Shown here: piece after piece, positions 1 to 8,765 of the stretch
Layout: every line of letters starts with the position of its first letter
Position numbering within the stretch: position 1 is the stretch's first letter
Source of the DNA: Rs1 sp036960485
Lineage (GTDB): Bacteria > Pseudomonadota > Gammaproteobacteria > Pseudomonadales > Balneatricaceae
DNA: 64,000 bases
Reading direction: 5' to 3'
NCBI GenBank assembly: GCA_036960485.1
Contig: JBALXS010000001.1
Coordinates: 1-64,000, forward strand
Notes under the pieces: generated by a model
Seen by the model: only the letters and a program-made list of their open reading frames with translations
Databases searched by the model: none
Told to the model about the DNA's origin: nothing
Position numbers and translations under genes: made by a program

Positions 1-520
1 GCTTGAAGATCATAGCGTTACCCGCGGCGAGTGCTGGACCTGATTTCCACATAGCGATTTGAATAGGGTAGTTCCAAGCGCCTATGCCGGCACAAACACC
101 TAATGGCTCACGACGTGAGTAATAAAAATTAGAACCGCCGAGATCTTGCTGCTGACCACTAATAGTCGTGGCCAAACCTGCGTAATATTCAATAACATCC
201 GCGCCCGTTTCAATATCAACACAATCCGCTTCTTGAATTGGCTTGCCAGTATCTAATACTTCTAGCATGGCTAATTCATCGTTGCGTTCGCGCAAGATGG
301 CGACTGCTTTTTGTAAAATACGGCCGCGCTCTGTGCCTGACATTGCTGACCAAATCTCAAAACCGCGTTTAGACGCAGCGACTGCTTTATCAACATCGCT
401 CAAAGACGCCGTTTGAATTTCTGCTAATAACTCACCCGTTGCTGGGTTGTAAGTGGCGAAGGTCTCGTTTGAGGTGGCATCGCAGTATTGTCCGTCTATA
501 TATAATTGAGTCGATTTCAT
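1..520 (-). CDS. betB: Betaine aldehyde dehydrogenase, N-terminal part (cut by window edge)
   Basis: NAD(P)-dependent oxidation of betaine aldehyde to glycine betaine, the second step of choline oxidation, in the cytoplasm. About 173 N-terminal residues are visible, starting MKSTQLYIDGQY. The aldehyde-dehydrogenase cofactor segment GAWNYPIQ is readable near the edge; the catalytic Cys and Glu lie outside the window. The ATG at 518-520 follows the betI stop by only 3 nt, so the two genes are co-transcribed. Identification as BetB rather than another ALDH rests on this coupling to betI and on an N-terminal sequence typical of BetB. Confidence 0.92.
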   Translation of the reverse strand, partial: MKSTQLYIDGQYCDATSNETFATYNPATGELLAEIQTASLSDVDKAVAASKRGFEIWSAMSGTERGRILQKAVAILRERNDELAMLEVLDTGKPIQEADCVDIETGADVIEYYAGLATTISGQQQDLGGSNFYYSRREPLGVCAGIGAWNYPIQIAMWKSGPALAAGNAMIFK

Positions 521-523
521 AAT

Positions 524-1153
524 TCAGTTCTTTTTCAGTAGTTGGCGCTGTTGATGAATTTCAAGAGTTTGCGGCGGTAATTGTGTTTCTACATAATCGA
601 TGATGATGCGCTGGGCGAGGTCTTTATCTACGCCGTTGGGCGAGAAAGCGCCGCGCAGCCAGATACCATCAATTAGTGCAGCAATCGACAGCGCCACAAA
701 TTTGGCTCTAGGTGCTGGTAGTACTCGTTTTAGCTCAAGCAATAAGTGCGATAGCAGGCGTTTTTCATTCGCTCTTTGTAAACGAAACAGCTGCGGTTGG
801 TGCATGGCGAGTGACCAAAAGGCCAGCCAAGTTTTTACCACTTTGCTATCTATTTGTTGAGAGTCGAAATTGCCGCCAACAATGGCGATAATACGTTCAA
901 TTACGTCATCTTTATCGCATTGTGCTAAGCGCTGTTGCACGGCTTTAGATAATTGACGCAAAATGCTGCGCATCGTCTCTTCTAGCAAGCCTTCCTTACC
1001 ACCAAAATAATGATTGATGATTGCGGGTGATACACCTGCATAACCACTGATCATAACGACACTGGCCTTTTGTAACCCGACAGCATCAATAGCCTTCATT
1101 GTAGCGTCAATAAGCTGTGGTTTTCTAATGGCTGGCATTCCAACTTTAGGCAT
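524..1153 (-). CDS. betI: Choline-responsive TetR-family repressor BetI
   Basis: Transcriptional repressor of the choline-to-betaine genes; choline is the known inducer in E. coli. The 209-aa protein begins MPKVGMPAIRKPQLIDAT, very close to E. coli BetI. A TetR helix-turn-helix follows at about residues 25-55 (GVSPAIINHYFGGKEGLL), and the conserved BetI stretches AIVGGNFD, WLAFWSLAMHQPQL and ALIDGIWLRG are present. It is the first gene of a betI-betB operon. A 44-bp near-perfect palindrome lies 15 bp upstream of its start and is the obvious autoregulatory operator. Confidence 0.96.
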   Translation of the reverse strand: MPKVGMPAIRKPQLIDATMKAIDAVGLQKASVVMISGYAGVSPAIINHYFGGKEGLLEETMRSILRQLSKAVQQRLAQCDKDDVIERIIAIVGGNFDSQQIDSKVVKTWLAFWSLAMHQPQLFRLQRANEKRLLSHLLLELKRVLPAPRAKFVALSIAALIDGIWLRGAFSPNGVDKDLAQRIIIDYVETQLPPQTLEIHQQRQLLKKN

Positions 1154-1167
1154 TGCTGAGCAGATCC

Positions 1168-1211
1168 TTTTTGTTAAACGCTCATTTAATTAAATGAACG
1201 TTTAACAAAAA
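1168..1211. promoter_or_regulatory. 44-bp near-perfect palindrome, candidate BetI operator
   Basis: The inverted repeat is centred between 1189 and 1190. Every base pairs except 1181/1198. The core reads TTAAATGAACGTTTAACA on the plus strand. It lies just upstream of betI, as expected for an autoregulated TetR-family repressor. That it binds BetI is inferred from position and symmetry. Confidence 0.75.
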
Positions 1212-1473
1212 TAGGGAATAATCGACCGCCTGTCAAGTATAGTGCGTTTTTTATGCAAAAATGTCGTCCTGAGTCCATTTTGGTCGTGTAGAAACATAAA
1301 TTATGCGGTTGGATAAAGTGCTTTTATGAGAAGTACTATGAGCTGGTATTATGCAATAAATGATCAGAAGGTTTTAAAAGTAGTTGTTAGAAGTAGTTTA
1401 TTGTAGCGTGAGAATGTATTTAATATTTAACAGTACTGCAACTCCATAGTAACAGTACTTGAGCTAGCTCAGG
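1212..1473. other. Intergenic region between betI and the downstream dehydrogenase gene
   Basis: AT-rich DNA with no convincing ORF on either strand. The 9-mer AACAGTACT occurs twice (near 1430 and 1450). This stretch is downstream of the minus-strand dehydrogenase gene and upstream of betI, so it should hold the betI promoter and the end of the dehydrogenase transcript. No classical hairpin plus T-run is visible. Confidence 0.4.
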
Positions 1474-2343
1474 TCATTTAAGCGATTTAACTAAGCAAGA
1501 GGTGTCCATTCTCCCCATGCCTTTTACTTGTAGCTCTGCATAGCGAGCATCAACATCTTTAGTCAAAGGCAGCTCCACTTGATGACGCGCGGCCTCTTCA
1601 AGGCAAATGCCTAAATCTTTGCGCATCCAGTCAATAGCAAAGCCAAAGTCGAATTTATCGGACCCCATTGTGGTTAAACGGTTTTCCATTTGCCATGAGC
1701 CTGCAGCGCCATGCTTAAGCGTATCAACAACTTGTTCTATTGGTAACCCTGCTGATTGTGCAAGTTTTAATGCCTCTGATAAACCTTGCAGAACACCCGC
1801 GATACAAATTTGATTAACCATTTTGCAGCGCTGACCTTGGCCATTTTCACCCAGCAATTGAATTTGTTGAGAGTAACTTTGCATTAACGGTACGGTTTCA
1901 TCAAAGGCTTGTTGCTCGCCACCGCACATCACAGTCAGCTTGCCATTTTCAGCGCCAGCCTGGCCGCCAGAAACCGGTGCGTCGATAAAACTAACGCCAA
2001 TTTTTTGGCATGCCAGTTGTAACTCAATGGCCAGTGTCGCAGAAGTAGTAGTGTGATCTACTAAAACATTACCCGCTGATAACCCTGCTAATGCGCCATC
2101 AGCACCGTAGATAACACTGCGCACATCTTCATCATTGCCAACACAAACAAACACTACATCTGCATTCTCGGCCGCTTCTCTAGGAGTTTTGGCGAAGCTT
2201 CCACTGTGCTGCTGTTGCCAATTAAGCGCTTTTTCACTACTTCTGTTATAAACAGTGGTATCAAAACCTTGGCTTTGTAAGTGGCCAGCCATAGGGTAGC
2301 CCATTACACCTAAACCGATAAACGCTGCTGTTTTATTTGTCAT
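1474..2343 (-). CDS. NAD(P)-dependent beta-hydroxyacid dehydrogenase (3-hydroxyisobutyrate dehydrogenase family)
   Basis: A 289-aa cytoplasmic oxidoreductase of the family containing 3-hydroxyisobutyrate dehydrogenase and tartronate semialdehyde reductase. The Rossmann glycine motif GLGVMG is at residues 10-15, the substrate motif DAPVSGG at 121-127, and the catalytic Lys174 and Asn177 lie in KMVNQ. Asn33-Arg34 after the second strand is common in NADP-users. An AAGGA ribosome site precedes the ATG. It is divergent from a MocR regulator gene, which may control it. The exact substrate cannot be read from sequence; no valine-degradation or glyoxylate genes are adjacent. Confidence 0.88.
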   Translation of the reverse strand: MTNKTAAFIGLGVMGYPMAGHLQSQGFDTTVYNRSSEKALNWQQQHSGSFAKTPREAAENADVVFVCVGNDEDVRSVIYGADGALAGLSAGNVLVDHTTTSATLAIELQLACQKIGVSFIDAPVSGGQAGAENGKLTVMCGGEQQAFDETVPLMQSYSQQIQLLGENGQGQRCKMVNQICIAGVLQGLSEALKLAQSAGLPIEQVVDTLKHGAAGSWQMENRLTTMGSDKFDFGFAIDWMRKDLGICLEEAARHQVELPLTKDVDARYAELQVKGMGRMDTSCLVKSLK

Positions 2344-2424
2344 TTTAAATCCTTATTATGAATAGTGCTCAACTGCTGTTATCAATTGACAAGTAGTAAA
2401 GCAAAATATGAGGTTAGCTTGCTT

Positions 2425-2592
2425 AGATAGTTCCCATCCGGAAACAGATACCTACTGCGAGCGCCTCACTGAATCAATCTGCACACCACTAGATATAGTA
2501 ATTTGGAATAACCAAACGCCCATATCTAGTAGTACGCATCTTGAATCATTGTGTCGCTCTCGCGACGGTTCCGTTTCTGGATAGAAACTAGA
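2425..2592. repeat. 168-bp imperfect inverted-repeat element with hairpin ends
   Basis: The two halves are imperfect reverse complements over roughly 75 bp each. Each end carries a small hairpin of the same form: GTTCCCATCCGGAAAC at 2430-2445, and its near-complement GTTTCTGGATAGAAAC at 2573-2588. The inner arms ACTAGATAT (2488-2496) and ATATCTAGT (2522-2530) are perfect. The whole block could fold into one long structure. It fills the divergent intergenic region between the dehydrogenase and MocR genes. A MITE-like or palindromic intergenic repeat is likelier than an operator of this length. Confidence 0.65.
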
Positions 2593-2663
2593 TAGTATTT
2601 TCATAATTGACATATGTCAATGAGTTTGTTGTAATGTGAGCTCTAAATAAATATGAATTTTTT

Positions 2664-4025
2664 ATGAAACAGCCAAAGTATCAAGTGATTGCCGCCCAGA
2701 TTAGTCAGCTAATAGAAGCAGGCGAGTACCCTAAAGAAAGCAAACTTCCACCACACAGGGTACTGGCAAAGCAGCTGCACACTACTGCAGTAACGGTCGC
2801 TAAAGCATATCAGTTATTGGTAGAGCAGCGCAAAATAGCTTCATTTGTAGGCCGTGGCAGTTTCGTACTTGCTGAACGTTTGAATAATGTAATCCAAGCG
2901 GGTATTGCACCTAGCGAGCTAAACTTCTCGATTCTTCAGCCGTGTATATCGTTAAATATTCCAGTGTTAGAGTCTTTATTAAGAGCTAATCTTTATAATC
3001 AAACAAGTACAGATTTGTTTTCTTACAGTGAGAACACTGGATTACAACGCCATCGCGAAGCAGGTGCTAAATGGTGCCAAGAGTATGGCTTAACCGTTGC
3101 AAGCAGCGAAGATATTATGCTGACTAATGGTGCGCAAAATGCACTTGCCAGTATTATTGCGCTATATTCTAAAGAAGGAGATTGTATTGCAGTTGAAGCG
3201 CAAAGCTACCCAGGTGTGCTATCAATCTGCAAGTACTTAAGACGTAGAGTGGTGGCAATTGAGATGGATGGGCAGGGTATGCTGCCACAAGCCTTAGCTG
3301 CCCAATGTGAAATTGAAAAGCCTAGTATTGTAATTGTGGTACCTGCTCAGCAAAACCCTACAGCCGCTACGATGTTATCGTTGCGACGTCAACAATTAGC
3401 CAGTGTGATTGAAGCACATCAACTATGGCTAATTGAAGATGATATTTATGCATTTTTGAATCAGCAAGTACTGACCCCTATCACTGATTTAATTCCTAAT
3501 TTAGCTTTTTATATTAGCAGTTTATCTAAAGCGATTAGCCCTGGCATGCGCTGTGGCTATGTGAAAGTGCCGCACGCTGAACGTTTGAAAGTGATTGATT
3601 ACATACGTGCAACCATTTGGCTGGCATCACCTTTTATGTTTGAATTGGCCAGTGATGCTATTAATTCAGGTGCTGCTTTTAATTGGGCACAACTGCAAAA
3701 GGATAAAGCACAGCAAAGGCAAGAGTTAGTCAGCCAGTATCTACATCAACCAGTACAGCGGCAGATGGCAAGTTATAGTTGTTGGTTGCAGTTACCGCAA
3801 TACTGGAGTGCTACAGGTTTCACAGCAGCAGCCCAAGAAAAAGGGGTTGTTGTCAGTGATGCATCTTATTTTAATGCTGGTGTTAACGACCTAAAGAAGA
3901 GTGCTAACCATGCAAACACAGCCAATGCGGTGCGGTTATCAGTAATGGCAGTAACGCAAGATGCTGATTTTGTAAAAGGCCTGAAAATTATTGAGGCGTT
4001 AGTAATGACTAATCCAAAACAGTAG
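2664..4025 (+). CDS. MocR-type regulator (GntR winged helix fused to aminotransferase fold)
   Basis: A 453-aa transcription regulator with a GntR-type winged helix at about residues 5-72 (KLPPHRVLAKQL, AVTVAKAYQLL, GRGSFVL). A PLP-dependent fold-type-I aminotransferase-like domain follows. PLP-site residues are intact: Asn231 in QQNPTA, the Asp pair 259-260 in EDDIY, and Lys289 in SSLSKA, so it probably binds PLP and senses an amine or amino acid. MocR regulators commonly control a divergent neighbour, here the hydroxyacid dehydrogenase. The effector is unknown. Confidence 0.9.
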   Translation: MKQPKYQVIAAQISQLIEAGEYPKESKLPPHRVLAKQLHTTAVTVAKAYQLLVEQRKIASFVGRGSFVLAERLNNVIQAGIAPSELNFSILQPCISLNIPVLESLLRANLYNQTSTDLFSYSENTGLQRHREAGAKWCQEYGLTVASSEDIMLTNGAQNALASIIALYSKEGDCIAVEAQSYPGVLSICKYLRRRVVAIEMDGQGMLPQALAAQCEIEKPSIVIVVPAQQNPTAATMLSLRRQQLASVIEAHQLWLIEDDIYAFLNQQVLTPITDLIPNLAFYISSLSKAISPGMRCGYVKVPHAERLKVIDYIRATIWLASPFMFELASDAINSGAAFNWAQLQKDKAQQRQELVSQYLHQPVQRQMASYSCWLQLPQYWSATGFTAAAQEKGVVVSDASYFNAGVNDLKKSANHANTANAVRLSVMAVTQDADFVKGLKIIEALVMTNPKQ

Positions 4026-6875
4026 TTAACTTAAGTACGTCGTAGCGAATTCTGCGGCGTTAATCGGTTTGGCTTTATAGAAACCTTGCATTTGATCGCA
4101 GCCTAAACTTCTTAATAGTAGTTGTTGATCTAGCGTTTCAACACCTTCTGCAATAGTGGTCATATTTAGATTGCGGGCAACATCGATGATCGATCGAGTG
4201 ATCACCAAATCATCTTGATCTTGAGGTAGGCCGGTAATAAAGGCGCGATCAATTTTTAGTTTATCGATAGGAAATCGCTTTAAATATGCCAGCGAAGAGT
4301 ACCCTGTACCGAAGTCATCTAGCGCTATTTTTACGCCAAGTGCGCGTAATTCTAAAAGTGAATCTTTAGTAAACTCTGGATCTTGCATTAATGCGCTTTC
4401 GGTAATTTCAACCACTAGCCATTTAGAGTCCAAATCAACTTTATTTAAACTATGCTGAATGGATTTTACAATGTTTTTATTGAATTGATAGCTAGAGACG
4501 TTTACCGCAATCGGTACTAATTGTAAGCCTGAGTTTTGCCAAATAACTGCTTGCGCACAGGCTTGATCTAACACCCATTGCCCTATAGGTAAAATTAGCC
4601 CTGTTTCTTCAGCTACTGGAATAAATGTATCGGGGCCAGGCGAGTTTAATTCAGGGCAGTTCCAACGCAACAATGCTTCACAGCCAATAATGTCACCGTT
4701 GCTTAAATCAAACTGTGCTTGGTAATGAAGCTCAAGCTGATTTTTATCTATAGCCCGGCGCAATCTGTGCTCGATAGTGAGCAACTCGGAAGCGCGTAGA
4801 TGCATATCATGGGTAAAAAATTGGAAGTGATTACGCCCTTGGTTTTTGGCGTGATTGAGTGCTGCGTCAGAATTTTTAAGTAGGGTGTCAAAGCTATCAC
4901 CATTTTCTGGAAAGATCGCAATACCGATACTCGGTGTGACTACTAGGCTATGTTCTGCTATTTCTAATGGTACCGCTAAGTCTCTTAATACTCTTGATGC
5001 GAGACGGGTAGCGGCAGCTCCGGCTTTACTATGGTTAACTAAAATAATGAATTCATCACCATTAAGCCTACTGATGCTGTCGGAAGCTCGGGTGTTCGCT
5101 GATAGGCGCTTAGCCACCATTTTTAACACCTGATCGCCAATGTTATGCCCTAGAGAGTCATTGATGTTTTTAAAACGATCTAAATCGATGATCATTAGGG
5201 CAAATTTTTGTGGGTTTGCAGGATGATCGGCTGTAATTAGCTCTTGGGCACGTTTGGCAAGAACATGACGTTTAGATAGTTTGGTTAAAAGGTCGAAGTC
5301 TGCTAAGTAAGATAAATGCTTTTCCGTTTTTTTACGCTCGGATATATCTGAAAAAATGGAAATATAATTAAGTATATTATGTTGGTTATCAAGGCTAGTA
5401 GAAATAGTGAGCCATACCGGATATAGCTGTCCATTTTTGTGTTTATGCGAAAGCTCTCCCTGCCAATAACCTACTTTTTCAAGCTGCTGCAACGCTTGTT
5501 TGTAAAAAGCTTTATCTTGATGATCAGAGCCAAAAACAGTGGGTCGTTTACCTAGTACTTCAGTAGTGTTGTAGCCTGTGAGTCTTACGCAGGCAGGATT
5601 GACGGCAACTATGCTGTGTTGTGCATCTGATACAACAATAGCGTCGTTAGAAGATTCAAATACTCTAGAGGCAAGTTGCAGTGCTTTAGCACTGGCATTT
5701 ATTTCCTGCTGTTGTAAATCTAAATTGATTTGGTAGTTTTTGAAGAGGCGTTTAAACCAAAAGTTGTAAATATAGAGAATAAGCAGCGTCGACAAAGAAG
5801 TAATGATTAACACGATAATTAGCATCGTTAAATCCTCGCTAAATAGCATGGATAATTGCTTCTTTTGCTGATTTATTATGTTGTTCATTTTACTCGGTGC
5901 TATGTCCGCTACGACGATCCAGGAAAAAGGTATTATCGTTTCAATATAAGCAAAGCGGTTATTCGTGTATTGATCTGATTGATTGAGTTGTGAAAAATTA
6001 ACAAATCCACCATCGCTATTGTTGGCAAATTCAATAATGCTTTCTCTCAAGGCGAGACTCAGTTCAGGAACTGTTGTTTTAGCAGCTGAATCAGTTTGTG
6101 ATTGGCTGAGTATATTGGCTTCGTTATCTAAAATAGTTATTTTTACTTGGCTTTCGGATTTTATCGAAGAAAGGCGTTTTAATGCAGAAGTTCGTAAATC
6201 ATCTTCGAAACTGGCAATATAATCACCAGTTCCTATCACCCAGCCTAAAGGTTCGAAAACTTGAGCATAGGTTATTTTCTCAATCATTTGGCTTTTATCA
6301 GCAGGCGAGTACCATAAATAGCTAGAGTGGCCAGCTCTTTGTAAATTCTTTACTGAATTAAAAATTAAATTCATCGCTTGCACAGTGTCAGGATTACTAA
6401 ATGAGTATGTGCCCTCCAAGTGAGGAGAGGGAGGTTGCATCACTATTTTGGAATCGAGTTGGTCAATAAAGAAATAACCGCGACCATTAAAAAACCGTAA
6501 GTCGCGTAAAGCAGCCACAATCATTTGTTCTATTTGTGTCTCGTTGGCAATAGACTTTTGCTGTTGGTAGATACCATTAGCAATACTAATAGCATGCTCT
6601 ACTGCAATTTTAGTTTGTTGCTTTAGGTGTACTTCAGCTTGGGAATTTTTATAAAATATATAGTCGCGAGCATTTTTTAGCTCAGCGCGAATGCGCTGTT
6701 TTTGCTCAATGTATATCTCTTTATTTAAAGCTTCTAAACGATATTTGTTATTAGAGTTATCCTTAAATAAGAAATAACTAAAAACTCCAACAATGATGAA
6801 CAGTACTATCCCTATAATGCCCAGCGATTGATATTTTAGTAAAGATTTTGCTTGCGTTTGTAAAGTCATTACCAT
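4026..6875 (-). CDS. Membrane Cache-PAS-GGDEF-EAL cyclic-di-GMP protein
   Basis: A 949-aa inner-membrane signalling protein. Order: transmembrane helix (about 17-37), periplasmic Cache-type sensor (about 45-335, including NGRGYFFI), second transmembrane helix (about 351-371), PAS (about 405-515), GGDEF (about 525-690) and EAL (about 695-945). The diguanylate cyclase signature reads N-G-D-E-F at 606-610, with an RxxD inhibitory site at 597-600. The EAL domain keeps CEALLRW, the catalytic DDFGTGYSS loop and KIDR, so phosphodiesterase activity is likely; cyclase activity is uncertain. The ligand is unknown. It is transcribed alone on the minus strand. A second in-frame ATG two codons in is an alternative start. 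Confidence 0.92.
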   Translation of the reverse strand: MVMTLQTQAKSLLKYQSLGIIGIVLFIIVGVFSYFLFKDNSNNKYRLEALNKEIYIEQKQRIRAELKNARDYIFYKNSQAEVHLKQQTKIAVEHAISIANGIYQQQKSIANETQIEQMIVAALRDLRFFNGRGYFFIDQLDSKIVMQPPSPHLEGTYSFSNPDTVQAMNLIFNSVKNLQRAGHSSYLWYSPADKSQMIEKITYAQVFEPLGWVIGTGDYIASFEDDLRTSALKRLSSIKSESQVKITILDNEANILSQSQTDSAAKTTVPELSLALRESIIEFANNSDGGFVNFSQLNQSDQYTNNRFAYIETIIPFSWIVVADIAPSKMNNIINQQKKQLSMLFSEDLTMLIIVLIITSLSTLLILYIYNFWFKRLFKNYQINLDLQQQEINASAKALQLASRVFESSNDAIVVSDAQHSIVAVNPACVRLTGYNTTEVLGKRPTVFGSDHQDKAFYKQALQQLEKVGYWQGELSHKHKNGQLYPVWLTISTSLDNQHNILNYISIFSDISERKKTEKHLSYLADFDLLTKLSKRHVLAKRAQELITADHPANPQKFALMIIDLDRFKNINDSLGHNIGDQVLKMVAKRLSANTRASDSISRLNGDEFIILVNHSKAGAAATRLASRVLRDLAVPLEIAEHSLVVTPSIGIAIFPENGDSFDTLLKNSDAALNHAKNQGRNHFQFFTHDMHLRASELLTIEHRLRRAIDKNQLELHYQAQFDLSNGDIIGCEALLRWNCPELNSPGPDTFIPVAEETGLILPIGQWVLDQACAQAVIWQNSGLQLVPIAVNVSSYQFNKNIVKSIQHSLNKVDLDSKWLVVEITESALMQDPEFTKDSLLELRALGVKIALDDFGTGYSSLAYLKRFPIDKLKIDRAFITGLPQDQDDLVITRSIIDVARNLNMTTIAEGVETLDQQLLLRSLGCDQMQGFYKAKPINAAEFATTYLS

Positions 6876-7169
6876 TCCAAAAGGGATAGCTAAAGAGATA
6901 AAAGAGAGATTTTATAGCAGATATTTCAGAGGGGGTAAAGCCGAGTTAAACAAATGTTTGAAATGAGCTATATATATGAATTTGAAATAAATAATGCTTA
7001 ATATTAGATAAACATGAGTGGCCAAAATAGTGATAGAACAGTTATATTAAAATAACTAAAGGATCTATGTGTAGAGTGATTTATAGCCAAGTAAGCCACA
7101 GCCAATCACATAACTACATAGTGATTGGCTATTAACAAAACCTTTACTAGCTGCTGATCAGCTAATTCA
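6876..7169. other. Intergenic region upstream of the GGDEF-EAL gene
   Basis: Just under 300 bp of AT-rich DNA between two minus-strand genes. It holds the promoter of the cyclic-di-GMP gene (not confidently placed) and, near 7100, a strong stem-loop annotated separately. No ORF is supported. Confidence 0.4.
7100..7130 (-). terminator. 10-bp stem-loop 3' of gbcA
   Basis: AGCCAATCAC (7100-7109) and GTGATTGGCT (7121-7130) are perfect complements around an 11-nt loop, about 40 nt past the gbcA stop. There is no clear U-tract on either strand, so it may be an mRNA-end stabiliser or a weak terminator. Confidence 0.5.
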
Positions 7170-8450
7170 TTATTGGTTAGTTTGACGTGCTTGATCAATA
7201 TTATTTCTAATGGTTTCACTGTACCAATCTATAAAGTTGATCACACCAAATTCAAAGGTTTCAGAGTAAGGTCCTGGCTGGTAACCAATCGAATTAATGC
7301 CTTGTTGGTTACGCTCTGCCAATATTTTATCTTGCTCATTAGTGGCATTCCACACATGGGTAAGACGATCGATATTATAATCCACGCCTTCTTTTGCGTC
7401 TTTGTGTACTAGCCATTTAGTCGTGACTAAGGTTTTTTGAGCACTAATAGGAATGACTTGAAATACCACACAGTGATCAGATTGCATGTGATTCCACGAG
7501 TTGGGTAAATGTAAAACACGCATCGAGCCCAGTTGTGGGTTTTTAATGCGGCCCATCAATTTATCGCATGCTCTGCCACCATCGACAGTCATGGTGCTGG
7601 TGCCTTCTTTCAGCGGCATGCGCACAATGCGATTCTTTAAACCGTAAGCGATATGTTTGTGCGGTATTTCTTCAGCATCCCAAGCCTTAGCCGATTCCTC
7701 GCAATGCGCTATAAATTCAGGCGAGGCTCTTGGATCATTAGTATCGTCCCACTCTAATAGGCTGTCTAATAATTCTGGATGAGATGCATTGCAGTGATAA
7801 CACTCGCGGTTGTTCTCTAATACTAGCTTCCAGTTAGCAGTTTCTTCAATGGTTGTTTGCGCTGCAACTTTGGTGTTTTCAATGTCATATGGCGCCATAT
7901 ACTCATCTAAGGTAGCGGCTAATGGCGCAATCTCTGGTGCTTCTCCAAACGCTAAGCAAACGAAGATGAAGCCACCCGCAACTTGGCAATGAGCCGGCTT
8001 TAAGCCGTGTTGCTTTAGATCGAATTGGCTACCCATTTCAGTGCCAGCGAATAACAAGTTACCTTTTAAATCATAGGTCCATTGATGGTAAGGGCACACA
8101 AGGTTGGCTACTTTGCCTTTTTGTTGGTCACAAATTTTAGAGCCACGATGGCGACACACGTTGTGAAAGGCACTGACGTTAGCATCGGCATCACGCACAA
8201 TTAAGATTGAGTTTTGGCCAATATCGACAGTTATATAATCGCCTTTATCAGGAAGTTCACAGCTCATACCCACAAATATCCACTCTTTTTGAAATATCTC
8301 CTGCATATCAACTTTAAACATATGCGGGTCATTATACAGTGGTTGCGGCAAAGATAAGTTGCCTTTTCGAGCGGTAAGAAGGCGATACATTTCGCTACGT
8401 GCTTGGGGAAAATCTACATGCTTAATGTTAATTAAATCGTGTGAGTTCAC
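7170..8450 (-). CDS. gbcA: Glycine betaine monooxygenase, Rieske oxygenase subunit (GbcA-like)
   Basis: Terminal oxygenase of a Rieske non-haem iron system that, in Pseudomonas, demethylates glycine betaine to dimethylglycine plus formaldehyde. The 426-aa length matches GbcA. The [2Fe-2S] Rieske ligands are Cys99, His101, Cys119 and His122 (CRHRGSKIC, CPYHQW). The mononuclear iron region is NNRECYHCNASH, with His219 and His224. It is divergent from its reductase gene and lies between bet and sox genes, which supports betaine over other quaternary amines. A stachydrine or carnitine-type oxygenase is the main alternative. Confidence 0.88.
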   Translation of the reverse strand: MNSHDLINIKHVDFPQARSEMYRLLTARKGNLSLPQPLYNDPHMFKVDMQEIFQKEWIFVGMSCELPDKGDYITVDIGQNSILIVRDADANVSAFHNVCRHRGSKICDQQKGKVANLVCPYHQWTYDLKGNLLFAGTEMGSQFDLKQHGLKPAHCQVAGGFIFVCLAFGEAPEIAPLAATLDEYMAPYDIENTKVAAQTTIEETANWKLVLENNRECYHCNASHPELLDSLLEWDDTNDPRASPEFIAHCEESAKAWDAEEIPHKHIAYGLKNRIVRMPLKEGTSTMTVDGGRACDKLMGRIKNPQLGSMRVLHLPNSWNHMQSDHCVVFQVIPISAQKTLVTTKWLVHKDAKEGVDYNIDRLTHVWNATNEQDKILAERNQQGINSIGYQPGPYSETFEFGVINFIDWYSETIRNNIDQARQTNQ

Positions 8451-8765
8451 ATCGGTATCCTAAATCAAAATTTTTATGTGCGCTTTTTGAGGCAGCAGAT
8501 GTTCGCTTAAAAAGTAGTTTCAAAACGGCCTAATAGCGACCTGCATAGATGCTTAAGGCGACGTTTTAAAAGTACGTAAAACAGCTGAGTAAGACAAAAC
8601 GTAACTGCTGTAGCGTGTACGTCACACGCAAGCACATCCGTGTCGTAATTGGGTAATATCAAAAGTGTGACACAGCAGATGATGTGCGAAATTTATATGG
8701 TTTGCTATTGGTTAGCAAATCCACAAAAAACTCAATTATAAAAATTCACCAAGAGTGCGCACCCA
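8451..8765. promoter_or_regulatory. Divergent gbcA/gbcB control region
   Basis: 315 bp without an ORF between the divergent oxygenase and reductase genes. It contains a perfect inverted repeat GCGTGT-N5-ACACGC at 8613-8629, a smaller GTGTGACAC palindrome near 8666, and several ACGTTTT/AAAACGT words. A shared activator site (a GbdR-type AraC regulator in Pseudomonas) is plausible, but no such regulator gene is in the window and no match to its published site is claimed. Confidence 0.45.
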
